This document shows positions 1-5,673 of a stretch of 10,509 nt of DNA, piece after piece. Location: the NCBI GenBank assembly GCA_946538475.1, contig CAMNGN010000065.1:1-10509 (forward strand), in the 5' to 3' direction. Source of the stretch: an uncultured Blautia sp. Lineage in GTDB: Bacteria > Bacillota > Clostridia > Lachnospirales > Lachnospiraceae. The notes beneath the pieces are model-generated. The model searched no databases. It was not told the DNA's origin and saw only the letters and a program-made list of their open reading frames with translations. Made by a program: the position numbers and the translations under genes. The number at the start of each line of letters is the position of its first letter. Positions within the stretch are counted from its first letter, which is position 1.

Positions 1-974
1 ACCGCATCGCCAAAAATATACATCTCATTGTCATAACGGAAAGCCTCGCCCGGTCTTACGTTGAAGCAGCCATCGATCTCCTCACCGAGCACATACTCGC
101 GGATCATGGCCTCCACATCGCGGTATCCAAAATTGGCGCGCATGGCCGTGGTTCCCGAGAATCGAACGTTCATCTCAAAGCAGACAGCCCGTCCGTTTTT
201 ATCCACGCGCATCTGAATGTTCATCGGACCGCCGGGCTTATACGCTTTGCAGATGCGCTCGGCCTCGGCACGGATAGCCTCATTTTCGACCACCACCGCA
301 TGCATCGTCGTGCCATGCCGCAGGTCGCGGTGCATGACGATCACATCCATCAGGCGGCCTTCCTTATTACAATAGCATCCGACCGTGTACTCGTCCTTGT
401 CGGTTCCCAGGCATTCCTCCAGCACATACCCTTCGGTGCCAGAAAAACGGGCCAGTTCTTCATCATTTCTGATAAAAAAGATACCCTGTGCGCTTTTGCC
501 CGAGCATGGCTTTGCGATCAGCGGATAGCCCGTGCGCTTCGCAAGCTCTGCGCAGCCCTCTTTGTCGGTCAGTTCGCAGAAATCCGGATAGTTGCATCCG
601 TTCTCCTTGAGCCAACGGCATGTGGCAAGCTTATCCTGTCCGATGAGCAGCTGCTCGTAGGTGGAAGAGATAAAGATCGCTTTTGTTCCCGCACGGAAGG
701 TCTCTATGTCCTTCGCGATAGCCCGGATGTTTTCCTCCACACCGGTCAGCACGATGTCGATGTTCTTCTCATTGCAGAGGCCTGTGAGCCATCCGATGAA
801 TTTCGGATCGTTCGCGTAGGGCGAGACGTACGCCTCGTCGCACATATAAAGCCCCGTGGAAAGCGGCCCGATGCACGCCCCAACAATGTGAAGATCAAGA
901 TCCGATGCTCTGAGTGCTTTTAAGATTCCCTGGCTGACATTGCCGCCGACACCAAGTACAAGTACATTAATCAT
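1..974 (-). CDS. ATP-grasp ligase, PylC/CarB-like (3' end cut by window edge)
   Basis: Reading from the ATG at 974 gives 324 codons that run off the left edge with no stop. The N-terminus (residues 1-21, MINVLVLGVGGNVSQGILKA) is a Rossmann-like pre-ATP-grasp fold. Residues 151-168 (PLIAKPCSGKSAQGIFFI) match the ATP-grasp phosphate-binding loop. Residues 182-200 hold the adenine-binding strand (YVLEECLG). Residues 249-283 hold the metal-binding end, with Glu267 and Asn269 in FEMNVRFSG. The architecture is that of PylC and carbamoyl-phosphate-synthase-like ligases, which activate a carboxylate as acyl phosphate and join it to an amine. The substrate cannot be read from sequence. AAGGAG lies 7 nt upstream and fixes the start. 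It is the third gene of a likely ddh-glycosyltransferase-ligase operon, with a REPIN-like repeat ending just before its ribosome site. Family length suggests that little is missing. Fold is sure; role is open. Confidence 0.85.
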   Translation of the reverse strand, partial: MINVLVLGVGGNVSQGILKALRASDLDLHIVGACIGPLSTGLYMCDEAYVSPYANDPKFIGWLTGLCNEKNIDIVLTGVEENIRAIAKDIETFRAGTKAIFISSTYEQLLIGQDKLATCRWLKENGCNYPDFCELTDKEGCAELAKRTGYPLIAKPCSGKSAQGIFFIRNDEELARFSGTEGYVLEECLGTDKDEYTVGCYCNKEGRLMDVIVMHRDLRHGTTMHAVVVENEAIRAEAERICKAYKPGGPMNIQMRVDKNGRAVCFEMNVRFSGTTAMRANFGYRDVEAMIREYVLGEEIDGCFNVRPGEAFRYDNEMYIFGDA

Positions 975-989
975 AATTGCTCCTTATTT

Positions 990-1073
990 TGGGTCAATAG
1001 GGACGTTTCTCTTTGACCCATTTTTAGATTTGGTGAGAAAAATGGGTCAAAGAGAAACGTCCCTATTGACCCA
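990..1073. repeat. REPIN-like inverted repeat (36-bp perfect arms, 12-nt loop)
   Basis: The left arm (990-1025) and right arm (1038-1073) are perfect reverse complements around a 12-nt loop (1026-1037). Each arm also carries its own 8-bp inverted ends, tgggtcaa and ttgaccca, with the core tagggacgtttctct between them. The unit is therefore two inverted copies of a small palindromic element, the layout of REPINs moved by RAYT (Y1) transposases. No transposase gene is in the window, and no clear target duplication is seen. No T-run follows the stem on the minus strand, so it does not look like a classical terminator. It lies between the glycosyltransferase stop and the ATP-grasp ribosome site, so the operon mRNA would carry the hairpin. 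Confidence 0.8.
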
Positions 1074-1085
1074 TTAACGTCCTTC

Positions 1086-2024
1086 TTACTTATCTACATT
1101 GATCGTATTCCGAATCACATACTGCGGCGAATCATTGATACAGATAAAGATTCGTCCGACATATTCTCCGATGAGTCCCAGCAGGAACATAATAATGCCG
1201 TTTGAGAACAGCACGATCGCCAGCGTAGAACTGTATCCCATAGGGACCGAAGGTACCATGATCTTATGAATAATGGTATACAAACCGTAGATAAACCCGA
1301 CGATCGCAAAAAAAGTACCCACGAAAGTAGCGATTCGAAGAGGCTTGACCGAGAAAGAAGTAAACCCGTTGACGAAGAGACTCAGCGATTTGCCCAGGGT
1401 GAAACCCGAACCGTTTTCATCCCCTCTGTTCCTCTGCTCCATTTTGACACCGGTGATCCTCTTGGTCACACGAAGGATCAGGCCCTCCATGTAAGGATAG
1501 GGGTTCTTGTATTTGATCATCTCGTCGCAGACGAAGCGCTTCATCACACTGAAGTTTTCGAAGCGCAGGCCCTTTGGCTTATCGAGCATGATCTGAGAGA
1601 CCCACATGTTGATGTCGCTTCCGAAGCGTTTGAAGCGGGATTCTTTCTTCTCGTAGTAGATGGCTGTGGCTACATCGTAGTCGTCATTCAGGAGAGGATC
1701 CATCAGATTCCAGAGTTCGCAGACAGGGCTCTGACAGTCGTCGTCGAGGTTGACAACATAGTCTCCTTCCACCACCGAATATCCGGCCATGACTGCACAG
1801 TGCTTGCCCATGTTTTTGGCCAGATTGACGACCTTGACCTTTTTATCTTCCTCGGCCATCTTTACCAGTACGTCGTATACATTGTCGGGCGAGCAGTCAT
1901 TTACACAAATGATCTCGTAATCATAATCTTTTTTCTGTGCTACCGTCTCCCTGATCTCCTCGGCTACTTTTTCGATGGTTTTTTCGCTGCGGTAGCAGGG
2001 GATGACAAAGCTGAGTAATTTCAT
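1086..2024 (-). CDS. Family 2 glycosyltransferase, membrane-anchored, DPM1/GtrB/ArnC-like
   Basis: The 312-residue product has an N-terminal GT-A domain. MKLLSFVIPCYRSE starts the nucleotide-binding fold, Asp43 lies in CVNDCSPD, and Asp94-Asp95-Asp96 in NLDDDCQ form the metal/nucleotide-sugar motif. Two C-terminal hydrophobic segments, about 230-253 and 265-291, are typical of the GtrB/ArnC branch. That branch transfers a sugar from a nucleotide donor to a polyprenyl phosphate at the inner membrane face. The sequence between (about 197-212, EQRNRGDENGSGFTLG) corresponds to the acceptor-proximal loop of that group. A GGAG lies about 11 nt before the ATG. The gene starts 26 nt after the ddh stop, so co-transcription is likely. 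Family assignment is firm; donor sugar and acceptor are unknown. The next gene in the operon is an ATP-grasp ligase, which suggests that the sugar or lipid is further decorated; that is inference. Confidence 0.9.
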   Translation of the reverse strand: MKLLSFVIPCYRSEKTIEKVAEEIRETVAQKKDYDYEIICVNDCSPDNVYDVLVKMAEEDKKVKVVNLAKNMGKHCAVMAGYSVVEGDYVVNLDDDCQSPVCELWNLMDPLLNDDYDVATAIYYEKKESRFKRFGSDINMWVSQIMLDKPKGLRFENFSVMKRFVCDEMIKYKNPYPYMEGLILRVTKRITGVKMEQRNRGDENGSGFTLGKSLSLFVNGFTSFSVKPLRIATFVGTFFAIVGFIYGLYTIIHKIMVPSVPMGYSSTLAIVLFSNGIIMFLLGLIGEYVGRIFICINDSPQYVIRNTINVDK

Positions 2025-2049
2025 ATTAATAATATCTCCGTATCTTTAA

Positions 2050-3036
2050 TTATAAGAGGTGTGCGCGAAGCTCCTCGCCGCTCTTATCACTGAGGTACGC
2101 AGGTGCAATGTCAAGGACAGTCTTGCATCCGCGCTGTCCTTCGTCGTAAAGACGTTTTGCCGCACGGGCATACGCGACCAGCACGCTGGTAGTAAATTCA
2201 GGGTTGGAATCAAGCTTCAGGCTGTACTCGATCACATGCTTATGCTCTTTGTTGACGCCGGTTGCACCGCTGCGGAAGACAAATCCGCCGTGAGCCATGC
2301 CTGCATGGTCTCTCAGCAGCTCTTCTTCAGAGATGAAATGCACTGTGGTGTCATAATCAGCAAAGTAGTTGGGCATAGTCTTGATCTCGTTTTCGACCCA
2401 TGCTGCATCGGCGCCTTCTTCAAGAACGACAAAGCATTCTCTGGTGTGTTTCTGTCTGGTGGTGAGCTCGGGGTTTTCTCCTGCCCGCACTGCTTCAAGA
2501 GCGCTCTCGATCGGGATGGTGTACTGCTTTGCGTTCTTCACGCCTTTGATCCTGCGGATAGCGTCGGAGTGGCCCTGGCTGATTCCCTTGCCCCAGAAAG
2601 TATAATCGTTGCCATCGGGAAGAATAGCGTTAGCATATACACGATTGAGCGAGAACATACCCGGATCCCAGCCGACGGAGATGATTCCGATCTTTCCGCC
2701 TTCTTTTGCAGCTGCATCGACGTTGGCGAAGTGCTCGGGGATGCGTGCGTGGGTATCAAAGCTGTCGATGACGTTAAAGAGTTTTGCATATTCCGGTGTC
2801 TGTGTGGGCAGGTCGGTTGCGCTGCCGCCGCAGAGGATGAGCACGTCGATCTTGTCCGTCCAGTTTGCCGCGTCATCCGCATGCACGACCGGAACATCCG
2901 GGGAGAGGATCTTTACTGTTTCGGGAGCACGCCTTGTGAAGACTGCCGCGAGTTCCATATCCGGTGCCGCGTTAACTGCGATCTCTACGCCGCGTCCCAG
3001 GTTGCCGTATCCCATGATGCCGATTCTTGTTTTCAT
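2050..3036 (-). CDS. ddh: meso-Diaminopimelate D-dehydrogenase
   Basis: The 328-residue cytosolic enzyme matches Ddh (EC 1.4.1.16), which makes meso-diaminopimelate from tetrahydrodipicolinate, ammonia and NADPH in one step, bypassing the acyl-transfer route. An N-terminal Rossmann motif GYGNLG is at about 9-14, with TRRAP after the second strand as in NADPH-dependent members. The family signature SVGWDPGMFSLNR is at about 130, followed by FWGKGISQGHSDAIRRIKGV and the C-terminal HGGFVFRSG and KLDSNPEFT blocks. Length is normal (about 320-330). AGAGGAG precedes the ATG by a few bases. Two overlapping candidate promoters lie upstream, and the gene heads a leftward operon with the glycosyltransferase and ATP-grasp genes. 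The product feeds both lysine and peptidoglycan synthesis. Identification is confident from remembered family sequence. Confidence 0.95.
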   Translation of the reverse strand: MKTRIGIMGYGNLGRGVEIAVNAAPDMELAAVFTRRAPETVKILSPDVPVVHADDAANWTDKIDVLILCGGSATDLPTQTPEYAKLFNVIDSFDTHARIPEHFANVDAAAKEGGKIGIISVGWDPGMFSLNRVYANAILPDGNDYTFWGKGISQGHSDAIRRIKGVKNAKQYTIPIESALEAVRAGENPELTTRQKHTRECFVVLEEGADAAWVENEIKTMPNYFADYDTTVHFISEEELLRDHAGMAHGGFVFRSGATGVNKEHKHVIEYSLKLDSNPEFTTSVLVAYARAAKRLYDEGQRGCKTVLDIAPAYLSDKSGEELRAHLL

Positions 3037-3078
3037 TGTGGTCTCCTCTCTCTTACAGTCTTAGGTAAATTACTTCTG

Positions 3079-3123
3079 ATTATAGTTCCTACCAATTATA
3101 AACACAAGTATCGAGAAGGTCAA
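3079..3123 (-). promoter_or_regulatory. Tandem candidate promoters for the ddh operon
   Basis: On the minus strand, TTGACC (3123-3118) is followed after 17 bp by TATAAT (3100-3095). A second pair, TTGTGT (3107-3102) and TATAAT (3084-3079), again with 17 bp, overlaps it downstream. Both would give short leaders (roughly 35-55 nt) before the ddh ATG. The upstream -35 lies inside the 30-bp palindrome shared with the divergent thi promoter. Confidence 0.7.
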
Positions 3124-3142
3124 GAGCCCTCTTGACCTTCTC
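3113..3142. repeat. 30-bp perfect palindrome between divergent promoters
   Basis: Arms gagaaggtcaagag (3113-3126) and ctcttgaccttctc (3129-3142) are exact reverse complements around a 2-bp centre. Each arm contains one -35 box (TTGACC), at equal distance from the centre, for the leftward ddh promoter and the rightward thi promoter. There is no T-run on either side and the site lies upstream of both predicted start points, so it is not a terminator. A DNA-level operator or a promoter-duplication relic is more likely. Confidence 0.7.
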
Positions 3143-3160
3143 CCCCCAATAGTATATAAT
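3132..3160 (+). promoter_or_regulatory. Promoter of the thiamin-precursor uptake operon
   Basis: TTGACC (3132-3137), a 17-bp spacer and a perfect TATAAT (3155-3160) form a strong housekeeping-type promoter. The expected start point near 3167 falls 2 nt before the first base of riboswitch stem P1, which supports the assignment. Confidence 0.85.
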
Positions 3161-3168
3161 CATGTTCG

Positions 3169-3255
3169 ATTGCTAGGGGTGCGTAAGCTGAGAGTTCAGG
3201 GAAACCTGTTAACCCTTATTACCTGATCCGGATAGTACCGGCGTAGGGAAGCGAT
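3169..3255 (+). ncRNA. TPP riboswitch (THI element)
   Basis: The aptamer shows the thi-box signature: ggggtgc (3176-3182), CTGAGA (3188-3193), ACCC (3212-3215), and the conserved ACCTGATCCGGAT followed by GTACCGGCGTAGGGA (3221-3249). Against the usual core, a G replaces A in GGATAGTACC. P1 is formed by 3169-3174 with 3250-3255, six pairs including one G-U. The P3 hairpin is around cagg-gaaa-cctg. It binds thiamine pyrophosphate. Because an intrinsic terminator follows about 70 nt later, the expected control is transcription attenuation: terminator formed when TPP is abundant, read-through into the transporter genes when it is scarce. A further hairpin (3257-3264 with 3299-3306) lies between aptamer and terminator. 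I could not identify the antiterminator pairing by eye. Confidence 0.95.
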
Positions 3256-3326
3256 AGTGAAACCGCGAGAATAATGATTATCAAAAAGCATTCTTCCCCG
3301 GTTCACCTTGTTTCATCGAACACGTC

Positions 3327-3361
3327 AAGTCCCATGCAGTCATACTGCGTGGGACTTTTTT
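3327..3361 (+). terminator. Intrinsic terminator of the TPP riboswitch
   Basis: A 12-bp stem (3328-3339 with 3345-3356, agtcccatgcag / ctgcgtgggact, one G-U pair) closes a 5-nt loop and runs straight into six T residues (3356-3361). It lies between the aptamer and the first gene of the operon, as expected for riboswitch-controlled attenuation. Confidence 0.92.
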
Positions 3362-3500
3362 ATTTCACAGGAAGTTACGTTCCCATGAGATAAAACCCCT
3401 CTGCGAGGACACACATCCTAAGTGGCTGTGCTGTCCGTCCAATTATCAACTTGGTGTCCGGCATCAAAAAGACTGTTATCGGACACCGGCCACGCTTAAG
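3362..3500 (+). other. Structured leader between riboswitch terminator and first thi gene
   Basis: No gene is seen in these 139 bases up to the ribosome site at 3501-3507. An 8-bp stem (ggtgtccg 3453-3460 with cggacacc 3480-3487) with a 19-nt loop sits 13 nt before that site. It can be enclosed by gtggc (3422-3426) with gccac (3489-3493). Four alternating ggaca/tgtcc blocks (3407, 3432, 3455, 3481) allow more than one fold. It may be a second control layer or just an mRNA stability element. Confidence 0.45.
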
Positions 3501-3516
3501 AAAGGAGCAAAAAACC

Positions 3517-3813
3517 ATGGAAGCAAGTGTAGCAATTCAGAGCCTGCCCGCAGCAGCAAACGACGAGGAACTCATCCGCATCGTAGACGAAGTCATCGCC
3601 TACATCGCAGCATCCGGATACAATTATTATGTCGGACCGTTCGAAACCACCATCGAGGGCCCCTACGATGAACTGATGGACATCGTAAAAGAGTGCCAGC
3701 ACATCGCCATCAGAGCCGGCGCTCCCTCCGTCGCAGCATACATCAAGGTCAGCTACAAGCCCGAAGGCGAGGTACTTTCCATTGAAAGAAAAGTCGGGAA
3801 ATATCACAGCTAA
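3517..3813 (+). CDS. Small thiamine-binding protein, MTH1187/YkoF (DUF77) family
   Basis: The 98-residue cytosolic protein begins MEASVAIQSLPAAANDEELI and contains GYNYYVGPFETTIEGPYDELMDIV (about 34-57), then SVAAYIKVSYKP near the C-terminus. This beta-alpha-beta-beta-alpha-beta pattern, length and the GPFETTIEG segment fit the single-domain MTH1187/YqgV relatives of YkoF, which bind thiamin or its precursors. The exact role of these proteins is not settled. The ATG at 3517 is chosen because AAAGGAG (3501-3507) lies 9 nt before it and the length then fits the family. An upstream TTG at 3451 in frame is rejected since it lies in the structured leader. The gene is first behind the TPP riboswitch and overlaps thiX, so it most likely serves the transporter or buffers its substrate. 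Family call good; function inferred. Confidence 0.85.
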   Translation: MEASVAIQSLPAAANDEELIRIVDEVIAYIAASGYNYYVGPFETTIEGPYDELMDIVKECQHIAIRAGAPSVAAYIKVSYKPEGEVLSIERKVGKYHS

Positions 3814-4555
3814 GCTCCCCGCAGCTGTTGCGCTGCTTATTATCGTAGCTCTATGGGAACTGGCATGCGTTACGGGGGCTATTCCCTCTTACATGCTGCC
3901 CTCTCCCGTGAGCGTTATCAAAGCCTTCATCACAGACTTCCCTAACCTCTGCTACCATGCGTCAATCTCTCTTCAGGAAGCCGCGTATGGTCTGCTGATC
4001 GGTGTCGCTCTGGCGTTCTGCATGGCGGGACTCATGGACCGGTTTTCTATCCTGAACCGTGCCTTCTCCCCCATCATGATCATCACGCAGACGATTCCGA
4101 CCATCGCCATCGCACCGGTGCTGGTCCTCTGGATGGGCTTCGGCATGGCGCCAAAGATCACACTGGTCGTCATCACCACATTCTTCCCGATCACGGTCGG
4201 GCTGCTCGAAGGCTACCAAAGCATCGATGCCGATTATATGAACCTGATGCGGTCCATGAACGCGACACGCATGCAGATCTTCCGGCATGTCAAGTTTCCC
4301 GCCGCCCTCCCCTACTTCTTCTCGGGGCTTCGCATCTCCGCTTCCTACGCGGTTGTCGGCGCGGTCATCTCGGAATGGCTGGGCGGGTTTGAAGGACTGG
4401 GCGTTTACATGACAAGGGTGCGGAAGGCCTATGCTTTCGACAAAATGTTCGCGGTCATCTTTCTGATCGTGGTCATCAGCCTGCTGCTGATGTGGCTGGT
4501 GAACGTACTGAAAAATGTGACGATGCCCTGGGCTAAGGTACAGCGTGGGGCATGA
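3782..4555 (+). CDS. thiX: ABC transporter permease for thiamin pyrimidine precursor
   Basis: The 257-residue integral membrane protein has about six hydrophobic segments, starting with AVALLIIVALWELACVTG (about 15-32). It carries the permease EAA-type loop (about 160-185, YMNLMRSMNATRMQIFRHVKFPAALPYF) that contacts the ATPase. It belongs to the SsuC/TauC/ThiX group of importers. The position behind a TPP riboswitch, and next to a THI5/NMT1-like binding protein, points to ThiX, importing formylaminopyrimidine or HMP. The likely start is TTG at 3782, inside the previous gene (32-nt overlap), with GAGG at 3769-3772 nine bases before it. The first in-frame ATG would remove the first membrane segment. 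The stop overlaps an ATG and the thiY ribosome site follows at once. The transporter type is firm; the substrate is from context. Confidence 0.88.
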   Translation: MKEKSGNITAKLPAAVALLIIVALWELACVTGAIPSYMLPSPVSVIKAFITDFPNLCYHASISLQEAAYGLLIGVALAFCMAGLMDRFSILNRAFSPIMIITQTIPTIAIAPVLVLWMGFGMAPKITLVVITTFFPITVGLLEGYQSIDADYMNLMRSMNATRMQIFRHVKFPAALPYFFSGLRISASYAVVGAVISEWLGGFEGLGVYMTRVRKAYAFDKMFAVIFLIVVISLLLMWLVNVLKNVTMPWAKVQRGA

Positions 4556-4569
4556 AAGGAGAAATATTC

Positions 4570-5571
4570 ATGAATTACAAAAAATTAACGATACTATTAG
4601 CCTCTGCTTCCCTCGCCGCATGCGCATGCCTGCCGGTTCACGCGGAAGAAGCTTCCCCCAAAAAGATCACCTTCTGCCTCGACTGGACCCCCAACACCAA
4701 CCACACCGGCCTCTACGCTGCCGAGGCTCTCGGCTACTATGACGAAGCCGGCCTCGATGTCGAGTTTGTCCAGCCGCCCGAAAGCAGCGCAGTTCTGATG
4801 TGTGCCGCAGGTCAGGCACAGTTTGCAATAGATGCACAGGACACCCTGGCTGCTTCCTTCGACCTGGACGAACCGCTCGAAGTAACCACCGTGGCAGGAA
4901 TTCTGCAGCACAACACCTCAGGCATCATGTCCAGAGCAGGCGACGGCATTTCTTCCCCCAAGGGACTGGAAGGAAAGACCTACTCCACATGGGAATCTCC
5001 CATCGAGCTTGCCATGATCCGCTACTGCATGGAGCAGGAAGACGCTGATTTTGAAAAGGTCACCCTGATCCCGAACGATATCACCGATGAACCTGCTGCC
5101 CTCGCCGCACATCAGACCGATGCCATCTGGATCTTCTACGGATGGGGCGGCATCAACGCTGACATCGAAGGTGTCGACGTGGATTACTGGAACTTCAGCG
5201 ACATCAGCACAGAACTTGACTACTACACACCTGTTATTATCGCGAATAACGCTTTCCTCGAGGAAGATCCCGAGGCTGCCAAAGCCTTCATGGAAGCAAC
5301 AGCAAAAGGCTATGAATATGCGGCAGAGAATCCTGACGAAGCAGCCGACATGCTGATCGCCGGCGACACGACCGGTTCCCTGGCAGGTTCCGAGGAGCTG
5401 GTGAAAGCAAGCCAGGAGTGGATCTCCAAGCAGTACATCGCGGATGCGGATGCATGGGGCGTGATCGATCCCGCAAGGTGGGACGGCTTCTACAAATGGC
5501 TTGCTGACCATAGCCTTACAAGCCATGACCTGACAGGCATCGGATACACCAACGAGTATCTTCCGCAATAA
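4570..5571 (+). CDS. thiY: THI5/NMT1-like substrate-binding protein for thiamin precursor
   Basis: The 333-residue exported protein has an N-terminal signal (MNYKK, then LTILLASAS). The mature domain opens with ITFCLDWTPNTNHTGLYAAEALGYYDEAGLDVEFV, the ThiY/THI5 hallmark. Later come GQAQFAIDAQDTLAAS and, about residues 190-205, ALAAHQTDAIWIFYGWGG. Known ThiY proteins capture N-formyl-4-amino-5-aminomethyl-2-methylpyrimidine, a thiamin breakdown product, for the ThiXZ importer. The signal contains LAAC (15-18), a passable lipobox making Cys18 a lipid anchor, and also a possible signal peptidase I site at VHA-EE. Anchoring is expected in a Gram-positive cell. The ATG at 4570 is chosen over one at 4552, because AAAGGAG (4555-4561) is correctly spaced only for it and it starts the signal peptide cleanly. 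A strong hairpin follows the stop. Confidence 0.92.
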   Translation: MNYKKLTILLASASLAACACLPVHAEEASPKKITFCLDWTPNTNHTGLYAAEALGYYDEAGLDVEFVQPPESSAVLMCAAGQAQFAIDAQDTLAASFDLDEPLEVTTVAGILQHNTSGIMSRAGDGISSPKGLEGKTYSTWESPIELAMIRYCMEQEDADFEKVTLIPNDITDEPAALAAHQTDAIWIFYGWGGINADIEGVDVDYWNFSDISTELDYYTPVIIANNAFLEEDPEAAKAFMEATAKGYEYAAENPDEAADMLIAGDTTGSLAGSEELVKASQEWISKQYIADADAWGVIDPARWDGFYKWLADHSLTSHDLTGIGYTNEYLPQ

Positions 5572-5622
5572 TCGTACTGTCAAAACCGCCATTCGCTGCA
5601 TCACTTTTATTAATTCATCAAA

Positions 5623-5655
5623 TAACCGTCAGTCCTTTCCACGGACTGACGGTTA
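5623..5655 (+). other. Intercistronic hairpin between thiY and thiZ
   Basis: A perfect 13-bp stem (5623-5635 with 5643-5655, taaccgtcagtcc / ggactgacggtta) encloses a 7-nt loop. It is not followed by a T-run, so it is not a simple terminator. Its place after the binding-protein gene and before the ATPase gene suggests an mRNA-stabilising or partial attenuation element that favours thiY product over thiZ product. Confidence 0.65.
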
Positions 5656-5673
5656 ACCATATCAGGAGCACAT

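Noticed and set aside
300..923. A plus-strand open frame opposite the ATP-grasp gene.
   Set aside because: The minus strand carries a full set of ATP-grasp motifs and a good ribosome site; the plus frame has none.
2059..3135. A 358-codon plus-strand open frame opposite ddh, longer than ddh itself.
   Set aside because: No family signature, and Cys/Val-rich composition typical of antisense reading. The minus strand matches Ddh along its full length.
3113..3142. The promoter palindrome as a fragment of the REPIN-like repeat at 990-1073, because both contain ggtcaa and ttgacc near ctctt.
   Set aside because: The matched words are short and their order and spacing differ; the likeness is mostly the -35 hexamer.
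3163..3322. 8-bp pairing of tgttcgat (3163-3170) with atcgaaca (3315-3322) as a riboswitch switching helix.
   Set aside because: The predicted transcription start near 3167 leaves half of the left strand untranscribed.
3451..3516. An upstream in-frame TTG that would add 22 residues to the thiamine-binding protein.
   Set aside because: It falls in a structured leader with no ribosome site, and family length plus AAAGGAG before 3517 favour the shorter form.
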